Assembly: GCA_903860745.1 (NCBI GenBank)
Contig: CAIORQ010000081.1
Coordinates: 1 to 62,686 of the forward strand
Reading direction: 5' to 3'
From: an uncultured Actinomycetes bacterium
GTDB taxonomy: Bacteria; Actinomycetota; Acidimicrobiia; Acidimicrobiales; RAAP-2
DNA: 62,686 nucleotides
Below are positions 49,442-58,846 of the stretch, piece by piece. Below the pieces are notes generated by a model. It ran no database searches. It worked only from the letters and a program-made list of their open reading frames with translations, and was not told where the DNA came from. Each line of letters begins with the position of its first letter. Position 1 is the first letter of the stretch. The translations under genes and the position numbers were made by a program.

Positions 49442-50482
49442 TCAGAAGGTGGACGCGTCGATCACGAAGCGGTACTTCACGTCGCTGGCCACCGTACGGT
49501 CCCAGGCCCGGTTGATCCCCTGCGCGTCGGTCAGCTCCACGCGCGCGGTGATGTCGTGGGTGGCGCAGAAGTCCATCATCTCCTGGAGTTCGGCCACGCC
49601 GCCGATCTGCGAACCACTGACCGACCGCCGCGCACTCGTCAGATGTTCCTGCTGGAGCGCCACGGGCACGCCCGACAGACCGACGATCACCAGGGTCCCG
49701 TCCACGTCGAGCATCCTGACGTAGGGGTTGAGGTCGATGTCGGCGGAGGTCGAGTTGATGACGAGGTCGAAGCGGTCGCGATAGCCGCGCAACACCGTCG
49801 GGTCCGAGGTGTCCACGAAGTGGTCGGCGCCCAGGGCGACGGCGTCGTCGGCCTTGTTGGGCGAGTGGGAGAAGACGGTGGTCTCGGCTCCCAGAGCGTG
49901 GGAGAACTGGACCCCCATGTGCCCGAGGCCACCCAGACCGATGACGGCGACGCGCGAGCCGGCCCCCACCTTCCAGTGGCGCAGGGGCGAGTAGAGGGTG
50001 ATGCCCGCGCACAGCAGTGGGGCGGCGCCGGCGGGGTCCAGGGACTGCGCGACGTGCACGGCGTAGTCCTCGTCGACGACGAAGTCACGCGAGTAGCCAC
50101 CGAAGGCGAGGGTGGCGCCGTCGCGCTCGTAGCCGTTGTAGGTCGGCGTCATGCCGTCGAGGCAGTACTGCTCCAGGCCGCGGGTGCACCGTTCGCAGTG
50201 CCGACACGAGTCGACGAACACGCCCACGCCGATCCGCTCGCCGACGCGGAACTTCGTGGCGTCGGCGCCCACTTCGGTGACTTCGCCGATGATCTCGTGG
50301 CCCGGGACCATGGGGAAGAGTGAGCGGCCCCACTCTTCTCGCACCTGATGGATGTCGGAGTGACAGATGCCCGCGTAGAGGATCCGCAGGGCGACGTCGC
50401 GAGGTCGTAGGTCACGACGGTCGAACTCGTAGGGGACCAGTTCGGTCTGGGCGGCGTGGGCCACGTAGCCGCGAGTGCGCAT
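49442..50482 (-). CDS. Zinc-dependent NAD(P) alcohol dehydrogenase (CAD/YahK type)
   Basis: 346 residues from ATG 50482 (AAGGAG, 6-nt spacing). Catalytic zinc ligands are Cys in YAGICHSDIH, His in GHEIIGEV and a later Cys (LLCAGIT); structural zinc Cys set in CRHCERCTRGLEQYC. Rossmann motif VIGLGGLGHMG. The residues after the second strand (FSHSPNKADDA) are those of the NADP-preferring cinnamyl-alcohol-dehydrogenase branch. Reduces aldehydes broadly. Divergent from the hydrolase gene at 50582. Confidence 0.92.
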   Translation of the reverse strand: MRTRGYVAHAAQTELVPYEFDRRDLRPRDVALRILYAGICHSDIHQVREEWGRSLFPMVPGHEIIGEVTEVGADATKFRVGERIGVGVFVDSCRHCERCTRGLEQYCLDGMTPTYNGYERDGATLAFGGYSRDFVVDEDYAVHVAQSLDPAGAAPLLCAGITLYSPLRHWKVGAGSRVAVIGLGGLGHMGVQFSHALGAETTVFSHSPNKADDAVALGADHFVDTSDPTVLRGYRDRFDLVINSTSADIDLNPYVRMLDVDGTLVIVGLSGVPVALQQEHLTSARRSVSGSQIGGVAELQEMMDFCATHDITARVELTDAQGINRAWDRTVASDVKYRFVIDASTF

Positions 50483-50581
50483 GGGGGACTCCTTCAGAGG
50501 TGATGAGGACTGCCCTCTCACGTTAGCCATCGACGTCGCGGTGGCGGTGGCGCGATTAAATGTGAGGAGAGGAGGTGTTCC

Positions 50582-51535
50582 ATGGCCGTCGATTTCGAGC
50601 AGTACTTCACCCGTTCCGGCAAGCGCGGGGTCCTGGGAGGCGGCGAGAGCGTCGTCGAGGTCTCGACGCCCCGGGGCGACTTCCACGTCTGGACCAAGCG
50701 CACGGGGAACAATCCCGACGTGGCGCTGCTCCTGCTGCACGGGGGCCCGGGAGCCACGCACGAGTACTTCATCGCGGCCGACTCCTACCTGCCGGCCGCG
50801 GGCGTCGAGTACTACTACTACGACCAGCTGGGCTCGGGGAACTCCGACGCCCCCGACGACCCCTCACTGTGGAGCATCGAGCGCTTCGTCGACGAGGTCG
50901 AGCAGGTTCGCATCGCTCTGGGCCTGGGACCCGAGAACCTCTTCGTGCTCGGTCACTCCTGGGGCGGGGTCCTGGCGATCGAATACGCCCTGCGTCACCA
51001 GGACCAGCTCAAGGGACTGATCATCTCGAACATGATGTCCGATGGCGCGGCGTACAACCGCTACGCCGAAGAGGTGTTGATGCCCCAGATGGACCAGGGG
51101 GCCCTCGCCGAGATCAAGGCCATGGAGGCCCGGGGGGACACCGACGACCCCCGCTACGAGGCGCTCCTCTTGGAGCACCACTACGTCCATCACGTGCTGC
51201 GTCTGCCCTACGAGCAGTGGCCCGCTCCCGTGCAACGCGCCTTGGCCAAGATCAACAAGGACATCTACGTGCCGATGCAGGGGCCCAGCGAACTCGGACT
51301 CAGTGGGGTGCTGCTGGAGTGGGACCGGACGCCCGACCTCCACGAGATCCAGGTACCCACGCTCGTGATCGGCGCCCAGTACGACACCATGGACCCGCAA
51401 TTCATGCGCCACATGGCCTCCTTGCTGCCGTCGGGGGAGTACCTTCACTGTCCCGAAGGTTCGCACATGGCGATGTACGACGACCAGGAGACCTATTTCG
51501 AGGGCCTGATCTCCTTCCTGCGGCGCCACGCCTGA
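50582..51535 (+). CDS. Proline iminopeptidase-type alpha/beta hydrolase
   Basis: 317 residues, ATG 50582 with very strong GAGGAGAGGAGGTG SD. Oxyanion motif LLHGGPGATHEYF, nucleophile elbow LGHSWGGVLA (Ser near residue 125), an alpha cap domain rich in Glu/Tyr, and C-terminal GAQYDTMDP (Asp) and GSHMAMYD (His). This combination defines the S33 prolyl aminopeptidase/amidase family. It could release N-terminal Pro from peptides or hydrolyse amides; the neighbouring M24 gene is a possible functional link but is 1.8 kb away. Confidence 0.87.
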   Translation: MAVDFEQYFTRSGKRGVLGGGESVVEVSTPRGDFHVWTKRTGNNPDVALLLLHGGPGATHEYFIAADSYLPAAGVEYYYYDQLGSGNSDAPDDPSLWSIERFVDEVEQVRIALGLGPENLFVLGHSWGGVLAIEYALRHQDQLKGLIISNMMSDGAAYNRYAEEVLMPQMDQGALAEIKAMEARGDTDDPRYEALLLEHHYVHHVLRLPYEQWPAPVQRALAKINKDIYVPMQGPSELGLSGVLLEWDRTPDLHEIQVPTLVIGAQYDTMDPQFMRHMASLLPSGEYLHCPEGSHMAMYDDQETYFEGLISFLRRHA

Positions 51536-51578
51536 CGGACCACGCAGAGGCGTAACCCTTTCGAAATATACGTTTCAG

Positions 51579-51584
51579 TAGGAT
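51579..51584 (+). promoter_or_regulatory. -10 element of the glycosyltransferase pair
   Basis: TAGGAT (TANNNT) ends 8 nt before GTG 51593 and 2 nt before GTG 51587; this favours 51593 as a leaderless start. Confidence 0.35.
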
Positions 51585-51592
51585 AGGTGGTC

Positions 51593-52744
51593 GTGCAGCC
51601 CATCGCCTCGTCGCCGACTGCCCTGCTGCTCGCGCCATCGCGACGCGGGACCGTGGTGCGCGCCCTGCGGCAGAGCGCGCCGGCCGTGGCGGTCTTCGCC
51701 GCCTCCCGTCTGGTCGTGCTCGCGGTCTTCGCCGCGGTGGCCGCGGTGAAGAGGCAGCCACTGGGCCACTATCTCACGCGGTGGGACTCGCGGTGGTACC
51801 TCTCGATCGCTCGCAACGGCTACGCCACGGCCATTCCCCACGGCCACGGCACGGCGGCCCAGGTCAACCTGGGCTTCTTCCCGCTACTGGCGGTGCTGAT
51901 CCGCTTGACGCACGTCGTGACCTCGCTGAGCTTCCCGGCGTCGGGTGAACTCGTCAGCACCCTCGCCGGCGCGGCGGCGTCGGTCGCCATCTGGTGGATG
52001 GTGCGTGACCGCTATGGCGAGACGGTGGCCACGAGGGCGGTCGCCCTGGTGTTCTTCTCACCCGCCGCGGTGGTCTTCTCGCTGGTGTACAGCGAGGGCC
52101 TCATCATCACCCTCGCGGCGTCGACGCTGTGGGCCCTGCACCGTGGTCGTTGGGTGATGGCGGGACTCTTCGCCGCGCTCGCGACGGCCTGTGACCCGGT
52201 GGCCTGCGCCATCGTGGTGCCCTGCGCCGTGGCGGCCTACGGCGCGTGGCGCAACGATCGCGACGCGCGAGCCTGGTGGGCCCCCGTCTTGGCCCCGGCG
52301 GGCATCTCGGTCTTCTTCCTGGTCCTGTGGATCCACACCGGATCACCCTTCAGTTGGTATCTGGCCCAACGCGCGGGATGGCAGGGCGGACCGATGGGCA
52401 CCGGCGTCTTCTACGCCCTCTACCGCGTCGTCGTCAGCGGGCTGGGTGACCTGAACTCTCTGGTGAAGACCGCCACCCTCGTGGCCACGGCCGGCGCGGT
52501 GGTGGTCTGGCGCCGCGTGCGTCCACCGACCACGTGGAGTGCGTACGTCGCGGCGGTGCTGCTCTTCGGTCTCCTCTCGCCGATCGTGGGGATCTCGCCT
52601 CGACTGCTGCTGAGAGGGTTCCCGCTCTTCGCGATCGTCGCGGCCGGCGTGTCGCGTCGCCTCTTCACCGCGATTCTCGTGGTGGGCGCGTTCGCCATGT
52701 GCCTGCTCGCCGTGGCGTCGACCACGCTCGCCTGGACCCCTTAG
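51593..52744 (+). CDS. PIG-V/GT-C-like membrane mannosyltransferase
   Basis: 383 residues, about nine or ten membrane helices. The first periplasmic loop contains RWDSRWYLSIARNGY, the WDxxxY-type signature with catalytic Asp found in PIG-V and related actinobacterial GT-C mannosyltransferases, and FFPLLAVLIRL follows. It would transfer a sugar from a polyprenyl-phosphate donor outside the membrane. GTG 51587 is an alternative start. Its TAG shares a base with the GTG of the next glycosyltransferase, indicating one operon. Confidence 0.8.
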   Translation: MQPIASSPTALLLAPSRRGTVVRALRQSAPAVAVFAASRLVVLAVFAAVAAVKRQPLGHYLTRWDSRWYLSIARNGYATAIPHGHGTAAQVNLGFFPLLAVLIRLTHVVTSLSFPASGELVSTLAGAAASVAIWWMVRDRYGETVATRAVALVFFSPAAVVFSLVYSEGLIITLAASTLWALHRGRWVMAGLFAALATACDPVACAIVVPCAVAAYGAWRNDRDARAWWAPVLAPAGISVFFLVLWIHTGSPFSWYLAQRAGWQGGPMGTGVFYALYRVVVSGLGDLNSLVKTATLVATAGAVVVWRRVRPPTTWSAYVAAVLLFGLLSPIVGISPRLLLRGFPLFAIVAAGVSRRLFTAILVVGAFAMCLLAVASTTLAWTP

Positions 52745-53991
52745 TGGGCGCGGTCGCGGGACTGCACTGCGACGACGCGAGGACGTCGTCGCCGACGCCG
52801 GCGCGACCGCTCAACCGGGCGCAGGCGCTCTACCTCGGCGTCTCGCTGGTCGTGGCCCTGGCGGGTTCGGTGGGTTGGACCTACCATCGCCGCCAGGTCG
52901 ACATCCAGGTCTACTTGATGGGCGCGCGCCACCTGAGGAGTGCCCACCTGTATGCGCTGTACCTGAGCGGGGTCCACCTGCCCTTCACCTACCCACCCTT
53001 CTCCACCGTCTTCTTCTGGCCCATGACCCTGGTGCCCACGGGTGCGGCCGAGGTCATCTGGTCGATGGTCAATCTGGCGTCGTTGACGCTGATCATCGCC
53101 GTCACGCTCCTGTGCGTGGCGCCGCAAGCGCGCGGCGACCAGCTCGGCGTGCCGTGGGCCACCGTGGCGATGTTGCTGGGTCCGGCGGTCCTCCTCGAGC
53201 CCGTGATGCTCGACCTCAGCTTCGGCCAGGTCAACCTGGTGCTCGTCGCGATGATCCTCACGGACCTGACCACACGGGTGCGGATCGGCGGGCGGACCCT
53301 GCCGCGCGGCGTCGGCGTCGGTGTGGCCGCCGCCGTCAAGCTGGTGCCGGTGATCTTCATCCCCTACCTCATCGTGACGCGTCAGACCCGTGCGGCGCTG
53401 ACCGCCACGCTCAGCGCCGCCGCGTGCACCCTGGCGGCCTTCGCCGTCAACCCCTCCGCGTCGTGGTCCTACTGGACCCGCTACGTCAACGACCAGTCGC
53501 GCATCGGCACGGTCACCTACATCTCCAACCAGAGCCTCGAGGGGGCCCTCGATCGCGTGGCCCACCACCCACTGTCGGCGCACGTGATCGACGCGGTCGG
53601 TCTCGTCGTCGTCGTCGCGGGGCTGGGAGTCGCCTGGTGGGCCTGGCGGCGCTCGTCCACGTTCCTGGCGGTGCTGGTGACCGCGGACCTCGGTCTCCTC
53701 GCCTCGCCCATCACCTGGGCTCATCACATGGTCTGGATCGTGCCGGTGGTGGCGTGGCTCTGGTGGGGCAGGGACCGACCCGCCGGTGGACGGTGGTGGG
53801 CACTGGGCGCGGCGACGCTCTTCTACGTGGCTCCCATGTGGCGCATCGCCCACGGCCCCGCCTTCGACACCTCCGAGCACGGCGTGGCCCTGGTGGCGGG
53901 TAGCAGCTTCACCCTGGCCGCCGCCCTTTTCCTGGCGCTGGTCGCCGCCATGCTCTGGCGCCGGGGACGCGTGGTCGCAGCGCCGTCGTGA
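52744..53991 (+). CDS. GT87 (DUF2029) family glycosyltransferase
   Basis: 415 residues from GTG 52744 (TAGTG overlap). Polytopic, ten or so helices. RQVDIQVYLMGARHL in the first outer loop holds the conserved Asp of GT87/PimE-like alpha-mannosyltransferases; FTYPPFSTVFFWP, LDLSFGQVNLVLV and SPITWAHHMVW are further family blocks. Uses polyprenyl-phosphate-mannose in known members (phosphatidylinositol mannoside or lipoarabinomannan synthesis). Paired with the PIG-V-like gene, so both likely act on the same cell-envelope glycan. Confidence 0.87.
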   Translation: MGAVAGLHCDDARTSSPTPARPLNRAQALYLGVSLVVALAGSVGWTYHRRQVDIQVYLMGARHLRSAHLYALYLSGVHLPFTYPPFSTVFFWPMTLVPTGAAEVIWSMVNLASLTLIIAVTLLCVAPQARGDQLGVPWATVAMLLGPAVLLEPVMLDLSFGQVNLVLVAMILTDLTTRVRIGGRTLPRGVGVGVAAAVKLVPVIFIPYLIVTRQTRAALTATLSAAACTLAAFAVNPSASWSYWTRYVNDQSRIGTVTYISNQSLEGALDRVAHHPLSAHVIDAVGLVVVVAGLGVAWWAWRRSSTFLAVLVTADLGLLASPITWAHHMVWIVPVVAWLWWGRDRPAGGRWWALGAATLFYVAPMWRIAHGPAFDTSEHGVALVAGSSFTLAAALFLALVAAMLWRRGRVVAAPS

Positions 53992-54067
53992 TCTCGGTGC
54001 GACGACCGAATCGTCGAGGGGAGTCCGGGCGCAAAACCACTGAAAATTCGGCCTATTTAATACCTGA

Positions 54068-54086
54068 CTAATCCACTAAGATTTAG
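54068..54086 (+). promoter_or_regulatory. Putative operator upstream of the sulfite reductase operon
   Basis: Imperfect inverted repeat CTAATC-N6-GATTTAG in an AT-rich stretch (54040-54086) that also contains promoter-like TATTTA and TAAGAT. About 40 bp before the start codon. It may bind a sulfur- or Fe-S-responsive regulator; identity unknown. Confidence 0.35.
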
Positions 54087-54125
54087 CGACAACACGTCGG
54101 AGGACGCGGTGGAAGGGGTCAGTGA

Positions 54126-55793
54126 GTGTCAGAGGAATCGGCGACATTGGTCGCAGAAGAGGGAATCAAGCGCACCAGCAATCTCCTGCGCGGCGACCTG
54201 GCCCGCGACCTCGATTCGGCGGAGCCGAACCTGTCGGGACACTCCGAACACCTCTTGAAGTTCCACGGCATCTACGCCCAGGACAACCGCGACGTGCGAC
54301 GTGAGAGGACCCTGGCGGGCGAGACCCTGGAGTACATCTTCATGATCCGCGTCGCCATTCCCGGCGGACGACTCGATTCGACCCAGTGGCGCGCTCTCGA
54401 CGACATCGCCGAGGACTTGGCCGACGGTTCCATCCGCCTGACCACGCGCCAGGCCGTCCAGTTCCACGGCGTCGTCAAGTACGACCTGCAGACCCTCACC
54501 TCACGCCTGCACGCCCACGCGATGACCTCCTTCGCCGCCTGCGGCGACGTGGTGCGAAATACGGTGATGTGCTCGGGTCTCGTGTCGGACGACGCCCACA
54601 CCCACGTCACCGACCTCGCCGACCACCTCGCGCGCACCTTCAAGCCCGCGACCCAGGCGCACTGGGAGATCTTCGTCAACGGCGAACGGGCGGCCACGAT
54701 CGAACCCGACGTCGAACACGAGTTCTACGGCGACACCTACCTCCCGCGCAAGTTCAAGATCGCCATAGCGCACCCTGACGAGAACTGCGTCGACGTCCTC
54801 GCCCAGGACCTCGGACTCGTTCCCGGCACCCATCCGGAGTTGGGTCTGGGCTACAACGTGACCATCGGCGGCGGTCTGGGTCGCTCCTACGCCCAACCCG
54901 ACACCTTCGCCCGCCTGGCGACGCCGCTGACCTTCGTCACCCCTGAGGAACTCGACGACCTGATTCGCGCGGTGATCACCACCTACCGCGACCTGGGGGA
55001 CCGGAGCAATCGGCGCCGAGCCCGCCTCAAGTACGTGGCGGCCGACATGGGTGTCGAGGCCTTCTACGCCGAGATCGAGCGCCGCTACGGTCGCCCCTTG
55101 CGCGCGCCGCTGCCGGTCGTGCTGCACGAAGCCGACGACCACCTGGGCTGGCGCGAGTTGAGCGACGGCACCCACGAGATAGGGATCCGGGTCGGGGCGG
55201 GACGCGTGCGCGACGACGAGAAGGGACGCGGGCTGCGCAGCGCGCTACGCGAGCTCGCCACGACGCTCGAGCTGCGCTTCTTGATCACCCCCCAACAGGA
55301 CCTGGTGGTCTCGGCGATCCGCGGCGACGATCGCTCGTTGGTGAGCGACGTCCTGGCCAAGCACGGCGTGCGCGGGGTCGAGGAGCTGGGGCTCGTCGAG
55401 CGCAGCGCCCTGGCCTGCCCCGCCCTGCCGACCTGCGGACAGGCGCTGGCCGAGGCGGAGCGACGCTTGCCGTCGCTGGTGGAGGGCCTGCAGGGGAGCC
55501 TCGAAGCCTCCGGAGTGGGACGGCGACGGCTCCAGCTGCGCATGACCGGCTGCCCCAACGGCTGCGCACGTCCCGCGGTGGCCGAGGTCGGCGTGGTCGG
55601 ACGCACCAAGACCGCCTACGACCTCTACCTGGGCGGCGGACCCCGCGGCGACCGGCTGGCCACCCTGCACCAGGAGAAGCTCAAGCTCGACGAGATCCCG
55701 GGCGTGCTCGAACCCCTGCTGGTGCGCTGGCGCGAGGAGGGGCTCGACGGCGAGGCCTTCGGTGACTACTACGCCCGGGTACTGGCCCCGTGA
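54126..55793 (+). CDS. Assimilatory sulfite (or nitrite) reductase hemoprotein
   Basis: 555 residues. Siroheme-[4Fe-4S] enzyme reducing sulfite to sulfide with six electrons. Two ferredoxin-like halves (SGHSEHLLKFHGIYAQDNRD and RLTTRQAVQFHGVV); siroheme-anion Arg/Lys residues lie in those segments; cluster ligands are in ACPALPTCGQALAEAER (C-x5-C) and MTGCPNGCARP (C-x3-C). The ALPTC...AEAER and MTGCPNGCARP motifs are typical of CysI rather than NirA. No flavoprotein partner (CysJ) is adjacent, so electrons may come from ferredoxin. GTG 54126 with GGAAGGGG upstream. Confidence 0.9.
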   Translation: MSEESATLVAEEGIKRTSNLLRGDLARDLDSAEPNLSGHSEHLLKFHGIYAQDNRDVRRERTLAGETLEYIFMIRVAIPGGRLDSTQWRALDDIAEDLADGSIRLTTRQAVQFHGVVKYDLQTLTSRLHAHAMTSFAACGDVVRNTVMCSGLVSDDAHTHVTDLADHLARTFKPATQAHWEIFVNGERAATIEPDVEHEFYGDTYLPRKFKIAIAHPDENCVDVLAQDLGLVPGTHPELGLGYNVTIGGGLGRSYAQPDTFARLATPLTFVTPEELDDLIRAVITTYRDLGDRSNRRRARLKYVAADMGVEAFYAEIERRYGRPLRAPLPVVLHEADDHLGWRELSDGTHEIGIRVGAGRVRDDEKGRGLRSALRELATTLELRFLITPQQDLVVSAIRGDDRSLVSDVLAKHGVRGVEELGLVERSALACPALPTCGQALAEAERRLPSLVEGLQGSLEASGVGRRRLQLRMTGCPNGCARPAVAEVGVVGRTKTAYDLYLGGGPRGDRLATLHQEKLKLDEIPGVLEPLLVRWREEGLDGEAFGDYYARVLAP

Positions 55794-56527
55794 GCGTCTA
55801 CTTGGTCGGTGCCGGTCCGGGGGACGCCGATCTCTTGACCCTGCGAGCCGCCGCGGTGCTGGCGCGCGCTGACGTCGTCGTCCACGACCGCCTGGTGGGC
55901 GAGGACGTCCTGGCCCTGGTGCCCACGGGCGCCCGTCGCCTCGACGTCGGGAAGCTCCCCGGCGGGGGTGGGGACTCCCAACACGCGATCAACGACCTGC
56001 TCATCGAACTGGCTCTCGAGCACGAGACCGTCGTCCGCCTCAAGGGGGGCGACCCCTTCGTCTTCGGTCGCGGGGGCGAGGAGGCCGCGGCCCTGGAGGC
56101 CGCGGGCGTCGAGGTGCACGTCGTGCCGGGGATCTCCTCGGCGTTCGCCGCACCATTGCTGGCGGGCATTCCGGTGACCCACCGGGGCGCCTCGCGCGGG
56201 GTCTGCGTGATCACGGCCGTCGCCGAGAGCGGCGTGGAGGTGGATTTCGAGCCCCTGGCCGCACCCGAGATCACGCTCGTGGTCTTGATGGGCGTGGCCC
56301 GGCGCGCGAGCATCGCGGCTCAGTTGCGACGCGGTGGGTTGGCCGCCGACACAGCCGTGGCGGTGGTCGAGCGTGCGGCGAGTCGCGACCAGCGGGTGAC
56401 CCGGGCGCGCCTCGACGCACTGGCCGCCCTCGACGTGGCGTCACCGGCCGTCATCGTCGTGGGCCCGGTGGCCGCGTTGGAACTGGGTCTGTCACTCGCC
56501 GTGGGCACCTTGGTGGGAGCGGCGTGA
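55790..56527 (+). CDS. cobA: Uroporphyrinogen-III C-methyltransferase
   Basis: 245 residues. Makes precorrin-2 by two SAM-dependent methylations, first step of siroheme synthesis. Signatures: VYLVGAGPGDADLLTLRA (SAM loop), VVHDRLV, VRLKGGDPFVFGRGGEE and VVPGISSAFAAP. GTG 55790 overlaps the reductase stop (GTGA) and the next gene overlaps its own stop, giving a three-gene operon that makes the reductase and its cofactor. Some cobA-type enzymes also feed cobalamin; here siroheme use is implied. Confidence 0.95.
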   Translation: MSVYLVGAGPGDADLLTLRAAAVLARADVVVHDRLVGEDVLALVPTGARRLDVGKLPGGGGDSQHAINDLLIELALEHETVVRLKGGDPFVFGRGGEEAAALEAAGVEVHVVPGISSAFAAPLLAGIPVTHRGASRGVCVITAVAESGVEVDFEPLAAPEITLVVLMGVARRASIAAQLRRGGLAADTAVAVVERAASRDQRVTRARLDALAALDVASPAVIVVGPVAALELGLSLAVGTLVGAA

Positions 56528-57072
56528 TGTTCCCGCTCGCGGCGGACCTCACGGATCGCGACGTCCTGGTGATCGGCCTCGGTCGGGTCGGCGTACACAA
56601 GGCGGCTCAGTTGATCGAGGCCGGCGCGCGGGTGCACGTGATCACGCGCGAGGTGCTCGGGGAGGTGCCCGAGGGCCTGGCGTCGTTGGAACGGCGCCCC
56701 TACCGACGCGGCGACCTCGCCGGTCATCTGCTGGTGGTGTCGGCGGCGGCGCACGAGGCCACGAACGACGAGATCGTGGCCGAGGCGAGGGAACGGGGCA
56801 TCTGGCTCAATGTCGTCGATGACCCGCCACGCTGCAGCTTCTACTTCACCTCCGTCTACCGCGACGGCGACGTGGTGGTGTCGGTCTCGTCCTCGGGGGC
56901 GTCGCCCTCGCTCGCCCAGTGGATCCGCCGGCGCATCGAACAGCTCCTGCCCCCGGGCTTGGGCGCGGTGGCCACCGCGTTGCGCGAGGAGCGCCGGGCC
57001 CTGCACGCCGCGGGCGAGAGCACCGAGCGCGACTGGAGCCGACGGGTCGACGACCTGGTCGCCGAGCTCTAG
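56524..57072 (+). CDS. Precorrin-2 dehydrogenase / sirohydrochlorin ferrochelatase (SirC/Met8-like)
   Basis: 182 residues. NAD-binding VLVIGLGRVGVHKAAQL, then VVSAAAHEATNDEIVAEARE and WLNVVDDPPRCSFYFTSVYRDGD in pieces, and SSSGASPSLAQWIRRRIEQ, all typical of the CysG N-terminal/Met8 family. Oxidises precorrin-2 to sirohydrochlorin and may insert iron. Start GTG 56524 or ATG 56527. Normal G-G-G spacing in the Rossmann loop is slightly altered (GLGRVG). Its TAG shares CTAG with the converging MFS gene stop. Confidence 0.9.
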   Translation: MMFPLAADLTDRDVLVIGLGRVGVHKAAQLIEAGARVHVITREVLGEVPEGLASLERRPYRRGDLAGHLLVVSAAAHEATNDEIVAEARERGIWLNVVDDPPRCSFYFTSVYRDGDVVVSVSSSGASPSLAQWIRRRIEQLLPPGLGAVATALREERRALHAAGESTERDWSRRVDDLVAEL

Positions 57073-58793
57073 TTGTAGTCCACCCGCAGGGCGGGCAACG
57101 GATCGTCGAGTTCCACCTCGTCGCTCTTGGCCCCGCGCACCCACGACGCGCCGGCGGCCAGCAGACTGGCCACGATGGCGAAATCGAGCGCCGCGTGGAG
57201 CCCCGCGCGAAAGGACGCCCCGATCAGGGAGGGGAAGTAGCTGCGACCCAGCAGGGTGGCCTGTTGCGCGGCGCTGAGCTGGGCCAGTCCCGAGGGGCCG
57301 AGCAGGTGCTGGATGGGATTGACGCCGAGGAAGGCGGCGAAGAGCGTGGAGATCGGGGGCAGGTGCGACGCGTGTGTCGCTACCGCCGCGGGGACGCCGT
57401 TGGCGATGAGGCCCTGGTAGAGGTTCGTCGACAAGGTGCTCGACAAGCCGAGTATCAAGAGCGTGAAGAAGAGTCCGATGGAGAAGACCTGGGCGGAGTT
57501 CTGGAAGGTCGTGTTCATCCCCGAACCCGCTCCGCGGTGCCGGGGTGGTAGGGAGTTCATGACGCCGGCGCGGTTGGGCGAGCCGAAGGCCGCCATGGAG
57601 GCGCCGGTGAAGAACAACACGACGCCGAAGATCCAGTAGTGGAAGTTCACCGGCAGCGCCTCCAGGGCCGCGAAGCAGACGGCCACGGCGAGCATCCCGC
57701 CCGAGGCGAAGGGGCGCGCTCCGAAGCGGTCCGAGAGGTAGCCGCTCAAGGGACCCGAGATCAGCATGCCCGTCGTGAGGGGGACCATGGCGACGCCCGC
57801 CCACAGGGGGGTCCGGTCGAAGCTGTAACCGTGCAGGGGCAACCAGATGCCCTGCAGCCAGATGACCAGCATGAACATCAGCCCACCGCGGGCCAAGGCG
57901 GCGAGGAAACTCGCGCTGACGCCGGCCGTGAAGGGGCGGATGCGAAAGAGGGGCAGGCGGAACATCGGCGAGGCGACCCGTCGCTCGATGATCGCGAAGA
58001 GGAACATGATGTCCACACCCACGACCACGCAACCCAGCACGAAGGGACTGGTCCAGCCCATGTCGTGTCCGTGGTAGGGCTCGATGCCGTAGGTGAGACC
58101 GACCATGATGAGGACCATGCCCACGGCGAAGGTGGTGTTGCCCAGCCAGTCGATTCGTGAGAGGTGGCGTTCACCGAGCTCACGGAGGGACCGGTAGCCC
58201 CAGACGGTGCCCAGGAGGCCGACGGGCACGCTGACGAGGAAGATCAGGTGCCAGTCGAAGGGGGCGAGCAGTCCACCCACGATCAGGCCGATGAAGGTCC
58301 CCGAGAACGCCGCCGCCTGGTTGACGCCCATGGCCAGGCCCCGCTGGTGGCGAGGGAAGGCGTCGGTCAAGATGGCCGAGGAGTTGGCCATCAACATCGC
58401 GGCGCCCAGGGCCTGGAACAGGCGCATCACGATCAGCCACAGTCCCGCGGCGTGGCCGTGCATCCAGGTCACCGACAGGGCGGCGGAGAAGACGGTGAAC
58501 ACCGCGAAGCCCGCGTTGTAGATCCGCACCCGGCCGTAGATGTCACCCAGGCGTCCCAGGCTGACCACTAGGACGCTGGTGACGATGAGGAAGCCCAGGA
58601 TCATCCAGAGCAGGTAGAAGGAGTTGCCCGGCTCCAGGGGGTCCAGGCCGATCCCGTGGAAGATCGCCGGCATCGCGATGAGCACGATCGACGAGTCGAT
58701 GGTGGCCATGAGCATTCCCATGGTGACCACCGACAGTGCCACCCACTTATAGCGTGGGGACGGCGCTGTGGTGGGGGTGTTCAGCTGGCGCAC
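57069..58793 (-). CDS. DHA2-type (14-helix) MFS drug exporter
   Basis: 574 residues from GTG 58793. Begins with a short polar tail and YKWVALSVVTMGMLMATID, the EmrB/QacA-type TM1 with conserved Asp; GRLGDIYGRVRIYNAG is motif A; GAAMLMANSSAILTDAFP and motif C-like MGVNQAAAFSGTFIGLIVGG in TM5 are present. About 14 helices. Expected to export drugs or lipophilic compounds by proton antiport. The frame is open far upstream, but the upstream part is antisense to the signal-peptidase gene's frame and not coding. No regulator is adjacent. Confidence 0.88.
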   Translation of the reverse strand: MRQLNTPTTAPSPRYKWVALSVVTMGMLMATIDSSIVLIAMPAIFHGIGLDPLEPGNSFYLLWMILGFLIVTSVLVVSLGRLGDIYGRVRIYNAGFAVFTVFSAALSVTWMHGHAAGLWLIVMRLFQALGAAMLMANSSAILTDAFPRHQRGLAMGVNQAAAFSGTFIGLIVGGLLAPFDWHLIFLVSVPVGLLGTVWGYRSLRELGERHLSRIDWLGNTTFAVGMVLIMVGLTYGIEPYHGHDMGWTSPFVLGCVVVGVDIMFLFAIIERRVASPMFRLPLFRIRPFTAGVSASFLAALARGGLMFMLVIWLQGIWLPLHGYSFDRTPLWAGVAMVPLTTGMLISGPLSGYLSDRFGARPFASGGMLAVAVCFAALEALPVNFHYWIFGVVLFFTGASMAAFGSPNRAGVMNSLPPRHRGAGSGMNTTFQNSAQVFSIGLFFTLLILGLSSTLSTNLYQGLIANGVPAAVATHASHLPPISTLFAAFLGVNPIQHLLGPSGLAQLSAAQQATLLGRSYFPSLIGASFRAGLHAALDFAIVASLLAAGASWVRGAKSDEVELDDPLPALRVDYN

Positions 58794-58846
58794 ACGTCTC
58801 CGAGCGACTCTGGCGGGTGGGTCCAGACTAACGGGCCGGTCCCCGA

